Numbered from the stretch's first letter, positions 1 through 8,079 are shown. The stretch is 64,000 nucleotides of DNA from CAJFUR01 sp904420575 (GCA_965119745.1 OZ221973.1:1054001-1118000); one strand, 5' to 3'. Numbers and translations are program-made. Notes: generated by a model not told the origin, from the sequence alone.

Positions 1-642
1 CGGCAGCGTCCCGATGCCGGCAAGCACGTCGAGTTGGTGCCGGCCACGCTCGTGTTCTGCTACCTGGAATCGGTGAAGCTTCTGGAAGAGTCGTTCGCGC
101 ATGCTGACGAGGCGTTGCGCTGCGGGGTGCGCTGCATGGAGATGGCTCCCACCTTTTCCGCGGCCTTCCGGCAGACGGCACGCGCCTACATGCTGGTGGG
201 CGATTTGGAAAGCGCGGCGAGCGCGCTGGTGGCCTGTTTGCGCATCGCCTTGCAGCCCGAAGAGATAGCCATTGCCTATTATCAGCTGGCCTACGTGGAG
301 TGGAAGGCGGGTCGGCTGGACACCGGCGTGGCCTGCTATCTGAAGTCCATCATGACCTCGCCGGTGTACGGCGCGCAGTCGACCGTCGAGTTGCAGGAGC
401 TGCTACACGAACCGGGCGCCCGCATGGTCCCGCGCGACGAGGTGGACGAGGTGCTGGATGCCGCCGGCATTCCGGTAGCGCCGCGGGAAGAACTGCTCGA
501 CCAGATGGAAGAGGCGCTCCGTGCCGCCGTGGACGCCAACGTGTTCTCGGTGGCCCGCTCGCTCCTTTCGCTGCGCCTGCACTACCGCCCCGACGACGCC
601 CTGGTGAACGTGCTGCGCTCGCTCGAGGTTGCGCCGGTCTGA
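1..642 (+). CDS. TPR-like repeat protein, 5-prime truncated by window edge
   Basis: The frame is open from base 1 to the stop at 642, so the gene begins upstream of the window. A TTG at 34 is in frame but has no convincing ribosome site and lies inside the open stretch. The visible 213 residues are alpha-helical and contain paired-helix repeats typical of tetratricopeptide proteins (for example AYMLVGDLESAASALVACLR and AYYQLAYVEWKAGRLDTG). No catalytic motif is visible. TPR domains generally mediate protein contacts; the partner cannot be named. It is followed by hisS on the same strand after a gap of about 140 bases. Confidence 0.6.
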   Translation, partial: RQRPDAGKHVELVPATLVFCYLESVKLLEESFAHADEALRCGVRCMEMAPTFSAAFRQTARAYMLVGDLESAASALVACLRIALQPEEIAIAYYQLAYVEWKAGRLDTGVACYLKSIMTSPVYGAQSTVELQELLHEPGARMVPRDEVDEVLDAAGIPVAPREELLDQMEEALRAAVDANVFSVARSLLSLRLHYRPDDALVNVLRSLEVAPV

Positions 643-783
643 GGGGGTGCGCGTCTGCTGGCGGCTGACGCGCGAGGCGGCAAAGTCGGTTTCGCCGTGC
701 CCTTTTGCTTCGGAACGGCTGTCAACCCTGGCGGCCTGCGCTACAATAACGCGAGCTGGCTGGACGAAAGAAGGATGACGTAC

Positions 784-2088
784 ATGGCTATCCAAGCCCC
801 CGAAGGAACGAAAGACCTGCTGCCCGACGAGGCGGCATTCTGGACGCAGTTCAAGCGCACGGCGGCGGAAGTCTTTGGCCGCTACGGCTATGCGCCGATA
901 GAGACGCCCGTGTTCGAGCAGACGGAACTGTTCGTGCGCGGCATCGGCGAGGCCACCGATGTGGTCTCCAAGGAGATGTTCACGGCCCTTTCGGGCGAGA
1001 ACCTGAAGAAACTGCTGGAAGGCGGCACGGTGAAGGCGAAAAGCCGCCTCTCCCTGCGTCCCGAAGGCACGGCCGGCGTCGTCCGCGCCGTGGTACAGCA
1101 TGACCTGGTGCCGCAGGGCGCGGCCCCCGTCAAGCTCATGTACGCCGGTCCCATGTTCCGGGCCGAACGTCCGCAGAAAGGTCGCCTACGCCAGTTCAAC
1201 CAGGTGGGCATCGAGTGCTTGGGCGCGGAAGAGCCGACGGTGGACGCCGAGGCCATCATCATGCTCATGCAGTTCTACGAGGCCGTGGGCATTCCGCGCG
1301 CTTCCATGCGCCTGCTGGTGAATTCCATGGGCTGCGACCAGTGCCGGCCGGCCTATCGCGAGAAGGTGTTCGCCTACCTGCACGAACATGCCGGGGAGCT
1401 CTGCGACACCTGTCTGACCCGTGCCGAAACGAACCCGCTGCGCGCCTTCGACTGCAAGAACCCCGACTGCGCGCAGGTTATGGAGGGGGCTCCGAAGATC
1501 ACCGACTGCCTGTGCGACGACTGCCGCGCGCACTACCAGACGGTCAAGGAGCTGCTGGAAGGCGCCGGCATGGCCTACGAGGAAGACCCCACGCTGGTGC
1601 GCGGCCTGGACTATTACACGCGCACGGTGTTCGAGGTGCAGGTGGTGGACGGCCTGGGAAGCCAGAACGCCATCGGCGGCGGCGGACGCTACGACAAGCT
1701 GGCCGAAGAGGTGGGGGGCCGGCCGACGCCGGGCCTGGGCTTCGCGCTCGGCTTCGAGCGCTGCGTGCTGGCGCTGCAGGCGGCCGGCGTGGAATTTCCC
1801 CAGGCCACGCGTTGTGAAGTATTCGTCGCCTGCGTGGACGACTCGGTGCGCGCCCAGGCGTTCTCGCTGGTGCAGGCGTGTCGCGACGCCGGTCTGTCTG
1901 CCGACATGGATCATCAGCAGCGCAGCCTGAAAAGCCAGTTCAAGCTGGCTGACAAGCTGGGTGCGCACTATGTGGCCGTACTGGGCCCCGACGAGCTCGT
2001 CGCCGGCAGCGTGACCCTGCGCGACATGCAGACCCACGAAGAGCAGACGGTTCCCCTGAACGACGTTCCCCGCATGGTGACCGCCTGA
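784..2088 (+). CDS. hisS: Histidyl-tRNA synthetase
   Basis: Class II aminoacyl-tRNA synthetase that charges tRNA-His in the cytoplasm. The 434-residue protein has the expected order: N-terminal MAIQAPEGTKDLLPDE, motif 2 FRAERPQKGRLRQF near residues 125-138, histidine motif LVRGLDYYTRT at 271-281, motif 3 GLGFALGFER at 317-326, then the anticodon-binding domain. A cysteine-rich insert (about residues 184-247, paired CxxC motifs) sits between motif 2 and the histidine motif and may bind metal. The start at 784 is preceded by GAAAGAAGG at 765-773; an ATG at 775 and an upstream GTG at 697 are less likely. A TACAAT at 742-747 is a probable -10 box. Confidence 0.97.
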   Translation: MAIQAPEGTKDLLPDEAAFWTQFKRTAAEVFGRYGYAPIETPVFEQTELFVRGIGEATDVVSKEMFTALSGENLKKLLEGGTVKAKSRLSLRPEGTAGVVRAVVQHDLVPQGAAPVKLMYAGPMFRAERPQKGRLRQFNQVGIECLGAEEPTVDAEAIIMLMQFYEAVGIPRASMRLLVNSMGCDQCRPAYREKVFAYLHEHAGELCDTCLTRAETNPLRAFDCKNPDCAQVMEGAPKITDCLCDDCRAHYQTVKELLEGAGMAYEEDPTLVRGLDYYTRTVFEVQVVDGLGSQNAIGGGGRYDKLAEEVGGRPTPGLGFALGFERCVLALQAAGVEFPQATRCEVFVACVDDSVRAQAFSLVQACRDAGLSADMDHQQRSLKSQFKLADKLGAHYVAVLGPDELVAGSVTLRDMQTHEEQTVPLNDVPRMVTA

Positions 2089-2094
2089 CGCTTC

Positions 2095-2123
2095 TTGCGA
2101 GAATGCCGGCGGCGTAGTAGAAT
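2095..2123 (+). promoter_or_regulatory. Sigma-70 promoter of a short RNA (candidate type I antitoxin)
   Basis: TTGCGA (2095-2100), a 17-base spacer, then TAGAAT (2118-2123). It lies just past hisS and no plus-strand gene follows within 300 bases; instead a terminator hairpin follows about 50 bases after the predicted start, so it should drive only a short RNA. Confidence 0.6.
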
Positions 2124-2129
2124 GCAATC

Positions 2130-2210
2130 ACGGCAGCGGCGCCCGCTTCACCGGGTGGTGCTGTTTGGTTACTGAACCCGGGACTGGTTGGAGTGCCGCC
2201 CGGGTTTCTC
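2130..2210 (+). ncRNA. Candidate antisense RNA convergent with a small membrane toxin
   Basis: Predicted start about 2130 from the promoter at 2095-2123. The RNA ends at a hairpin with arms AACCCGGG (2175-2182) and CCCGGGTT (2199-2206) followed by the pyrimidine-rich TTTCTCTTTGCC. Its last 40 or so bases overlap the 3-prime end of a 51-codon membrane-peptide gene on the opposite strand (stop at 2169). Converging toxin mRNA and short RNA with an overlapped terminator is the known layout of Gram-positive type I toxin-antitoxin loci (Fst, TxpA/RatA, Hol-Tox). Existence of the RNA is inferred. Confidence 0.5.
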
Positions 2211-2324
2211 TTTGCCTTTCAACACCATTCGCCCGATCCGGTTGAGCGTTTTGATCACGACCAACAAAAGCCAAATCGCAACCTGAATGACCGTCGCATA
2301 GGCAGCGCATTCAAATACGTCCAT
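2169..2324 (-). CDS. Small single-span membrane peptide, candidate type I (holin-like) toxin
   Basis: A 51-residue protein beginning MDVFECAAYATVIQVAIW, with one hydrophobic segment at about residues 8-25 followed by a basic tail (KTLNRIGRMVLKGKEKPGR). The start is fixed by a perfect AAAGGAGG four bases before the ATG. The layout (short acidic start, one transmembrane helix, Lys/Arg tail) matches the putative holin-like toxin group, but sequence identity to a named family was not tested. A minus-strand extended -10 (TGC then TATTCT, 2375-2383) could drive it. It diverges from vapBC and converges on the short RNA at 2130-2210. Confidence 0.6.
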   Translation of the reverse strand: MDVFECAAYATVIQVAIWLLLVVIKTLNRIGRMVLKGKEKPGRHSNQSRVQ

Positions 2325-2401
2325 GGTGCCTCCTTTCGGTTGGGCACCACCCGGCGGCAAACACCGCTTCCATGAGAATAGCATGCGCTCTGCCTCTTTG
2401 C

Positions 2402-2434
2402 TTGCAGAACATGCATAATGCAGGTATACTGCAT
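2402..2434 (+). promoter_or_regulatory. vapBC promoter with overlapping dyad operator
   Basis: TTGCAG (2402-2407), 17-base spacer, TATACT (2425-2430). A perfect inverted repeat ATGCAG (2418-2423) / CTGCAT (2429-2434) with a 5-base centre covers the -10 box. This is the expected position for autorepression by the VapB-VapC complex. Confidence 0.7.
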
Positions 2435-2463
2435 GCATGACAACGAGCGGCAAGGAGGCGCGC

Positions 2464-2853
2464 ATGCCCGCACTGCAAGTGAGGGACTTTCCCGACGATC
2501 TGTACGAACGGCTGAAGGCCTGCGCCGCCCTCGAGCACCGCAGCGTCGCGCAGCAGACGGTGGCGCTCGTGGAGGAAGGGCTGAACGCCCGCAACGAGTC
2601 CCATTATTGGGACGGCCGCGAGCTGCACCGCCTGGGCCGCGCCCCGCAGGTCATCGACTTCGACACCGATGAGGCCCGCGCCGCGCGCATCGAGAAGCGC
2701 AAGGCCCTGTTCGCAGACTTCGGGAAGCTGCCGAAATTCGCGGTGCCCGACGGGTTTCCCAGCACAGCGGAGCTCATCAGGCAGGGACGCGAAGAGCACG
2801 ACCGGCATAATGTCGGCATCGAACGCAGTGGGGCGGAGGCGAGGGAGCAATGA
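2464..2853 (+). CDS. vapB: VapB-family antitoxin (ribbon-helix-helix)
   Basis: 129 residues. The N-terminal 45 residues (MPALQVRDFPDDLYERLK..., EHRSVAQQTVALVEEGL) fit the ribbon-helix-helix DNA-binding fold of VapB/FitA-type antitoxins; the rest is a charged tail expected to wrap the toxin. AAGGAGG at 2452-2458 places the start at ATG 2464, not the upstream in-frame ATG at 2437. The stop overlaps the toxin start by four bases (ATGA at 2850-2853), so the two are translationally coupled. Regulation is probably by its own binding to the dyad at 2418-2434. Confidence 0.85.
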   Translation: MPALQVRDFPDDLYERLKACAALEHRSVAQQTVALVEEGLNARNESHYWDGRELHRLGRAPQVIDFDTDEARAARIEKRKALFADFGKLPKFAVPDGFPSTAELIRQGREEHDRHNVGIERSGAEAREQ

Positions 2854-3260
2854 TCGTCCTTGATGGAAGCGCCGCTGTCGACATGGTGCGCGAAACGAGC
2901 GAAGGGCTCGCTTTGGCGCAGCTCTTGCTCGACGGAGAGAAAATCATCAGCCACGATCTGTTCTCAACCGAGGTGTGCAACGCTTTCTGGGCGTATCACC
3001 AGGTGAGCAAGCTCGACCGAAACGAGGTGGCGGAATACGTCGCGCAGGCGACGAGGCTGGTCGACGAGTTCTACCGTACGGAAGACTTGCTGCGCGAAGC
3101 GCTGATGGAGGCCATGCGGCTCGACCATCCGGTTTACGGCATGCTGTACTTCGTGCTGGCGCGCCGCGAGGGGGCCACGCTGTTCACGCTGGACCAGAAG
3201 CTGCAGGGCCTCTGTGCGGACAACGGCGTCGACTGCGTCTTCCTCGACAAGGAGTTCTGA
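2850..3260 (+). CDS. vapC: VapC-family PIN-domain ribonuclease toxin
   Basis: 136 residues, a single PIN domain. The acidic residues expected for the metal site are present: Asp5 (MIVLDGSAAV), Glu41 (STEVCNAFW), Asp92 (RLDHPVYGMLY) and Asp115 (TLDQKL). PIN toxins cleave RNA, often tRNA, when freed from the antitoxin. The gene overlaps vapB by four bases. The active site looks intact, so it is likely functional. The following 275 bases up to aspS hold no other gene. Confidence 0.87.
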   Translation: MIVLDGSAAVDMVRETSEGLALAQLLLDGEKIISHDLFSTEVCNAFWAYHQVSKLDRNEVAEYVAQATRLVDEFYRTEDLLREALMEAMRLDHPVYGMLYFVLARREGATLFTLDQKLQGLCADNGVDCVFLDKEF

Positions 3261-3535
3261 GCGGCAGCAAGGCGTGTCTGCCGCCGAGGCGGCAGTAGGG
3301 TGTGACGCGGCCGCCGTGGGCGAGCGTGTCCGCCGTGCTCCCTCCAACAGGGCTTTGGAGCGCGCTTCGCGTCCACTTGATGAGCGCATTTTGCATGGAG
3401 TGGCCGTTCGCGGGTTCAGCTTTCGGGCTTTTGCAAGTACAATGAACAGGTTTGAGCAACGACCTGTTCTCGCGTGGCATGCCCGCGTGGGCGGCAGGCG
3501 AACATACCGCACTGCAAGGAGCAAGGAACCAACTG

Positions 3536-5314
3536 ATGACCGATTTCAAGAACGAATACTGCATGCATACTGCCACGTGCGGCGAGCTGCGCAAGGAAGA
3601 CGTGGGCCGCGAGGTCGTGCTGACGGGCTGGGCGTGGCATAACCGCGACCACGGCGGGCTCATCTTCGTGGACCTGCGCGACCGCGAGGGCTACACGCAG
3701 GTGGTCGTCGACCCCGACTGCGTCACGTCCGAGGACTTCGCGAAGGCCGAGCACCTGGGTCGTGAGTACGTGCTCAAGGTGGCCGGCAAGGTGCGAGAGC
3801 GCGGCGCGGACGCCGTGAACCCGAACATGGCCACGGGCGAGATCGAGGTGCTGGCCAGCGCCGTCGAGGTGCTCAACACGTCCGTGACCCCGCCGTTCGC
3901 CATCGAGGACGGCATCGAGACGGACGAGACCACGCGCATGAAGTGGCGCTACCTGGACATCCGCCGTCCGGAGATGTACGAGGCCCTGCACCTGCGCCAC
4001 ACGGTTGCCCAGGCCATGCGCGGCGCGCTCAACGAGCGCGGCTTCCTGGAGGTGGAAACCCCCATCTTGGCGAACTCCACGCCCGAAGGCGCGCGCGACT
4101 ACATCGTGCCCAGCCGTCCGAACCCGGGCCGCTTCTACGCGCTGCCGCAGAGCCCGCAGCAGTTCAAGCAGATGCTCATGGTGGCCGGCATCGAGCGCTA
4201 CTACCAGATTGCCCGGTGCTTCCGCGACGAGGACCTGCGCGCCGACCGTCAGCCCGAGTTCACCCAGGTGGACATCGAGATGAGCTTCGTGCACGGCGAC
4301 GACGTCATCGACATGATGGAAGGCGTCATGGCCGAGGTGCTTGAGGCCGTGGGCGTCGAGCATGAATTCCCGCTGCAGCGCATGCAGTATTCCGAGGCCA
4401 TGGAGCGCTTCGGCAACGACCGTCCCGACACGCGCTTCGGCATGGAGTTGCACGACATCACCGACATCGTCAAGGACACGGGCTTCAAGGTGTTCTCCAG
4501 CGTGGCGCAGTCCGGCGGCGTGGTGAAGGCCATCAACGCGAAGGGCGCGGGCGACTGGAGCCGCGGCGACGTGGAGAAGCTGGCCGACATCGCGGCCGAG
4601 AACGGCGCGAAGGGCATGGCCTGGATCGCGTTCACGACCGACGGCAAGGAGAAGAGCCCCATCATCAAGTTCTTCAGCGACGAGGAATTCGCTGCGCTCA
4701 AGGAAGCCATGGACGTGGAACCGGGCGACCTGCTGCTGTTCGCGGCTGACAAGCCGGCGGTGGCGAACGCCGTGCTCTCCGCGCTGCGCCTACACATGGC
4801 CGACGCGCTCGACGTGCCGCGCGAGGGCCATCAGCTGCTCTGGGTGGTGAACTTCCCCATGTTCAAGTACGACGAGGACGAGAAGAAGTACGCTGCCGAG
4901 CACCATCCGTTCACGCACGTGCTGGACGAGGACGTGGACAAGATCGAAAGCGACCCGCTGGCCTGCGGCAGCTACAGCTACGACCTGGTTATGGACGGCT
5001 TCGAAGTGGGCGGCGGCACCATCCGTATCCACAACGCCGAAGAGCAGCGCCGCGTGCTGCGCGTATGCGGCCTCACGGACGATGAGATCGACGAGAAGTT
5101 CGGCCACCTCATCCACGCGCTCGAACTGGGTGCGCCGCCGCACGGCGGCATCGCGCTCGGCCTCGACCGCCTGGTCATGCTGCTTGCAGGCAAGGCCTCC
5201 ATCCGCGACGTCATCGCCTTCCCGAAGACGAGCTCCGCGAGCGACCCGATGACGGGCGCCCCCAGCGCCGTTACCGGCCGTCAGCTCAAAGAAGTGAACC
5301 TGCGCACGCTCTAG
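3536..5314 (+). CDS. aspS: Aspartyl-tRNA synthetase
   Basis: Class IIb synthetase that charges tRNA-Asp. The 592-residue length, N-terminal OB-fold (CGELRKEDVGREVVLTGWAW), motif 2 (ARCFRDEDLRADRQPEFTQ, near residues 225-240), an insertion domain of the bacterial GAD type in the middle, and motif 3 (GGIALGLDRLVML near 537-548) identify it. The start ATG 3536 has AAGGAGCAAGGA upstream; the frame also extends to a TTG at 3452 with no ribosome site. TACAAT at 3438-3443 is a possible -10. Whether it also charges tRNA-Asn depends on gatCAB elsewhere and cannot be judged here. Confidence 0.97.
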   Translation: MTDFKNEYCMHTATCGELRKEDVGREVVLTGWAWHNRDHGGLIFVDLRDREGYTQVVVDPDCVTSEDFAKAEHLGREYVLKVAGKVRERGADAVNPNMATGEIEVLASAVEVLNTSVTPPFAIEDGIETDETTRMKWRYLDIRRPEMYEALHLRHTVAQAMRGALNERGFLEVETPILANSTPEGARDYIVPSRPNPGRFYALPQSPQQFKQMLMVAGIERYYQIARCFRDEDLRADRQPEFTQVDIEMSFVHGDDVIDMMEGVMAEVLEAVGVEHEFPLQRMQYSEAMERFGNDRPDTRFGMELHDITDIVKDTGFKVFSSVAQSGGVVKAINAKGAGDWSRGDVEKLADIAAENGAKGMAWIAFTTDGKEKSPIIKFFSDEEFAALKEAMDVEPGDLLLFAADKPAVANAVLSALRLHMADALDVPREGHQLLWVVNFPMFKYDEDEKKYAAEHHPFTHVLDEDVDKIESDPLACGSYSYDLVMDGFEVGGGTIRIHNAEEQRRVLRVCGLTDDEIDEKFGHLIHALELGAPPHGGIALGLDRLVMLLAGKASIRDVIAFPKTSSASDPMTGAPSAVTGRQLKEVNLRTL

Positions 5315-5331
5315 GGTTCCGGCGGTTTAGC

Positions 5332-5483
5332 GTTCCGGCGGTCTGCCGACCGCCGGAACTGCTCGACGCTGCGGCCTTCCGCAGCACTCCGTCTTGGCGC
5401 TCCAAGCCCTCGTCGCGTACCACAGTACGCGTCCTCGGGCTTTCACACCAATACGAAGCACTGCGAAAGGCCTCGCTGACTTT
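5332..5483. repeat. Two-hairpin intergenic element, copy A
   Basis: First hairpin: a perfect 12-bp stem, arms GTTCCGGCGGTC (5332-5343) and GACCGCCGGAAC (5348-5359), four-base loop. Then GACGCTGCG leads into a long imperfect hairpin about 100 bases wide whose tip is CGCGTAC-CACA-GTACGCG (around 5414-5431) and which closes at CTCGCTGAC (5472-5480). Most mismatches in the long stem would be G-U pairs in an RNA read from the minus strand. It lies between convergent aspS and the radical SAM gene. A related element follows prs (23526-23683): the ends and tip match while the stem sequence differs but still pairs. Confidence 0.7.
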
Positions 5484-5590
5484 GGGCGGACCTATAACTC
5501 ACACGCACCGCAGACCGAACCTCAGGAGCCCGCCGATCCCGGCGGGCTCCTGCGTCAGATGGTCGCAACGCGATCTTCCGCTGCGCGGGC

Positions 5591-7033
5591 TTACGGCTGC
5601 GTCGGGGCGAGCGGCTGATGTCCGCGACCCAGCCTCTCGAGCTTCGACTTGTCGGTGTCGCCCAGTCCCTGGCCAGGGTCTTGCCGCTTCTGGTACAGCG
5701 GGTCGTCGGGGTCGGTCCACAGCCGCTCGGCAACGGGCGCCCACTCCTCGGCGGCGGGGGCGCACTTCGCGCACAGGTCGTGCGCGTCTTCGGCATGCTG
5801 GAGGTCGGTCGAGTGCGCGCCCGTGCGGTCCACCATGTCGGCCAGGATCCCGGCATTGTCCAGCGTGGGGCAGGGACGCAGGTAGTTGTCGTTGAACGGC
5901 TGCTGCTCGTAGTAGGCCATGAAGATGGGCGAGCGCAACGCGTCCAACAGCGACACGTCGCGGATGTTCGCGTTCGCGTAGTGGGCGAACACGCAGGGCT
6001 CCACGTCGCCGGCCGCATTGATGTGCAGGTAGCGCCGCCCTCCGGCGATGCAGCCGCCCACGAACTCGCCGTCGTTCCAGAAGTCGAGCGTGAACAGCGG
6101 CTTCTTGTCGCGCATGTCGCGCACGAAATGGTACAGCGCCTCGCGCTGCTCGGCCGAGGCCATGAGGTCGGTGGGCGCGTCGACGCCGATGGGCATGTAG
6201 GTGAAGATCCAGCAGAACAGGGCTCCCTGCTCGATCATCCAGTCGAAGTACTCCTCGGACGCGATCGACGAGGCGTTCTGGCTCGTGTAGCAGCACGAAA
6301 CGCCAAAGGGCAGCCCATGCTGCTTGAGCAGGTGCATGGCGGCGACCACTTTCCCGAACGTCCCGTCGCCGCGTCGCGCGTCCGTGGCGCCTTCGAACCC
6401 TTCGACGCTGATGGCGGGAATGAAGTTCTTCACGCGCAGCATGTCCTGGCAGAAGTCCTCGTCGATGAGGGTCGCGTTGGTGAACGAGAGGAAGGCGCAG
6501 TCGGGATGCCGCTCGCACAGCGTGATGACGTCGCGCTTGCGCACGAGGGGCTCGCCGCCCGTGTAGATGAACACGTGGGTGCCCAGGTCCTTGGCCTGCC
6601 GGATGATGGAGTCCATCTCGTCCAGGGTCAGGTTCTCCTTGCTTCCGTACTCTGCGGCCCAGCAGCCGGTGCAGTGCAGGTTGCAGGCGCTTGTCGGATC
6701 CATCAGCAGGGCCCAGGGGATGTTGCACTGATACTTCTCGCGGTTGGCTTCCTGTTCCGGCCACGCCATCATGTTGGCATCCACCAAAAACATCCTGATG
6801 AAGTCGTTGCGCATGGCGGGGTTGAGGTCGAGCACGCGCATGAGCAGCTCGTACCAGTTGTTCTTGAACTCGATCGCGTTGCGGAAGGCGGTGCGCTGGC
6901 TGGGGAACAGGTCGGCCGGTGCCACCTTGTCCAGCATGTCCATGATCTTCGTGACGTTGCGCTCGGGGTCTTCCAGAAGGTAGTTCACCGTCTTGTTGAG
7001 CGCGGCACGCTTGACCTGGTCGGAAGCTTTCAT
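5591..7033 (-). CDS. Radical SAM/SPASM-type protein of unknown substrate
   Basis: 480 residues. The radical SAM iron-sulphur motif CxxxCxxC is at Cys117, Cys121 and Cys124 (SACNLHCTGC), followed by the glycine-rich IYTGGEP. Additional cysteines in the C-terminal half (GGCIAGGRR, VEPCVF, RPCPTLD, LCAKC) resemble a SPASM or twitch domain holding extra clusters. The N-terminal 100 residues are an unassigned helical domain. It is divergently transcribed from a TetR-family gene; a perfect palindrome and a strong promoter lie between them (7054-7116), so its expression is almost certainly controlled by that regulator. No precursor peptide gene is visible nearby. The substrate is unknown. Confidence 0.85.
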   Translation of the reverse strand: MKASDQVKRAALNKTVNYLLEDPERNVTKIMDMLDKVAPADLFPSQRTAFRNAIEFKNNWYELLMRVLDLNPAMRNDFIRMFLVDANMMAWPEQEANREKYQCNIPWALLMDPTSACNLHCTGCWAAEYGSKENLTLDEMDSIIRQAKDLGTHVFIYTGGEPLVRKRDVITLCERHPDCAFLSFTNATLIDEDFCQDMLRVKNFIPAISVEGFEGATDARRGDGTFGKVVAAMHLLKQHGLPFGVSCCYTSQNASSIASEEYFDWMIEQGALFCWIFTYMPIGVDAPTDLMASAEQREALYHFVRDMRDKKPLFTLDFWNDGEFVGGCIAGGRRYLHINAAGDVEPCVFAHYANANIRDVSLLDALRSPIFMAYYEQQPFNDNYLRPCPTLDNAGILADMVDRTGAHSTDLQHAEDAHDLCAKCAPAAEEWAPVAERLWTDPDDPLYQKRQDPGQGLGDTDKSKLERLGRGHQPLAPTQP

Positions 7034-7053
7034 GAGATAGTCCTTCCGCTCAT

Positions 7054-7116
7054 TTATTCAACATATGTTGAATAATCCCTTTTTGGCGATTATAGTGAGC
7101 GTGTCTGGGAATGCAA
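7054..7116. promoter_or_regulatory. Divergent promoter region with perfect 22-bp palindromic operator
   Basis: A perfect palindrome occupies 7054-7075: half-site TTATTCAACAT followed by its reverse complement. For the radical SAM gene (minus strand) the promoter is TTGCAT (7111-7116), 16-base spacer, TATAAT (7089-7094); the operator then lies just downstream of the start. For the TetR gene (plus strand) TTGAAT (7068-7073), 17 bases, TATAGT (7091-7096) places the operator over the -35. One bound dimer could therefore repress both genes. Confidence 0.85.
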
Positions 7117-7169
7117 TTGCCAGAATGCATGTCGTTGAGGCGTATGCCGCACATATGGGAAGATTGGGG

Positions 7170-7823
7170 ATGAACGTCATGGGGAATGGAGCCGGATCCT
7201 CCCGCACACAGGACCGCCGTTTCGCCCGCACGGAGAAGGCCATCGTGGAAGCGTTTCTCAGGTTGGCCGAAGAGCGTGACCTGTCGAAGATCACGGTGAC
7301 CGCTCTCGCACGCGAGGCGGACATCGACCGCAAGACGTTCTATCTGCACTATGGCACCGTGGACGCCGTGGCCGACGCGTTGCTGAAGGAAGAGGCGGAG
7401 CGCGTCGTCGAAGTGCTGCGGGAAGAGGCGTTCTTCGAGAGCGGCACTATCGATGCGATGGAATTCTTCTCCAAGTTGAGCGTGATCATCGCACCCGACC
7501 TAGCACGCACGTTGCGCATGGTCAAGCACGTGTCTCCCGACATCATCCTGAGCAAGATCGAGGGGCCGCTCACGGAGGCGCTCATCGAAGATGACTGGCT
7601 CGGGTTGGCCTATATGGGGCCTTATCTGGGTTATTGCGTGGCGTTCTTCATGGCGGGGATGTTGGCGATCTATCGGCGTTGGCTGGCGACCGACTCCGAG
7701 ATCCCACTGGAAGAAATCTCGGCTCTGGCGAACATGACGGCGTTCTACGGCATGAAGGGCATTCTGGAGGAAGGCCAGGCGGCGGTGCGGGAGGCTGAAG
7801 GCGGACGCGTGCAGGAGGGATAG
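7170..7823 (+). CDS. TetR/AcrR-family transcriptional regulator
   Basis: About 217 residues. The N-terminal helix-turn-helix is typical: RTEKAIVEAFLRLAEERDL, SKITVTALAREADIDR, KTFYLHYGTVDAV. The C-terminal ligand domain is divergent. The start is uncertain: ATG 7170, 7155 and 7179 are all in frame, and 7170 is chosen because GGAAG lies about six bases before it. Starts further upstream would lie in the operator. It is divergent from the radical SAM gene and presumably represses it and itself through the palindrome at 7054-7075. The ligand is unknown. Confidence 0.85.
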   Translation: MNVMGNGAGSSRTQDRRFARTEKAIVEAFLRLAEERDLSKITVTALAREADIDRKTFYLHYGTVDAVADALLKEEAERVVEVLREEAFFESGTIDAMEFFSKLSVIIAPDLARTLRMVKHVSPDIILSKIEGPLTEALIEDDWLGLAYMGPYLGYCVAFFMAGMLAIYRRWLATDSEIPLEEISALANMTAFYGMKGILEEGQAAVREAEGGRVQEG

Positions 7824-7882
7824 GACGCGCGGGCGCACGCAGGCAGTGGTGCCCCTCCCCTCCGGCCACGCGCTGTCTATGT

Positions 7883-7916
7883 GCTTTTGATCGCTTCGCG
7901 CGATCCCGCCAAAAGC
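7883..7916. terminator. Stem-loop after the TetR gene
   Basis: Outer arms GCTTTTG (7883-7889) and CAAAAGC (7910-7916) enclose an inner GATCGC/GCGATC stem. There is no long U-tract, so the terminator call is tentative. Confidence 0.45.
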
Positions 7917-7968
7917 GGTTTTCGCCGATAGACTATACTGTATGTTCACATGCATGCGTGCATGGTCG

Positions 7969-8075
7969 AGTATCTCGGATGGGCCAGGGCGGCGCCATGT
8001 TCCGAACCTGGTCAGGTCCGGGAGGAAGCAGCCATAAGGGACCGCTGGCGAGCGCCCTTGCCTATCCGGGATACT
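7969..8075 (+). ncRNA. ffs: Signal recognition particle RNA, small (4.5S) type
   Basis: The conserved SRP domain IV signature GGTCAGGTCCGGGAGG followed by AAGCAGCC lies at about 8010-8033. The flanks pair: AGTATC at 7969-7974 with GATACT at 8070-8075, then CGGATGGGC with GCCTATCCG, giving one long hairpin of about 107 bases. The RNA binds Ffh and targets nascent membrane and secreted proteins. TATACT at 7934-7939 is a plausible -10, which would give a 5-prime end some 20 bases upstream of the hairpin. Exact ends are inferred from pairing. Confidence 0.93.
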
Positions 8076-8079
8076 TGCG

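Noticed and set aside
3452..3535. Longer AspRS starting at TTG 3452
   Set aside because: No ribosome site and no similarity; ATG 3536 has a good site and the family N terminus.
5618..7075. 485-codon plus-strand frame
   Set aside because: Antisense to the radical SAM gene with its intact CxxxCxxC and dedicated promoter.
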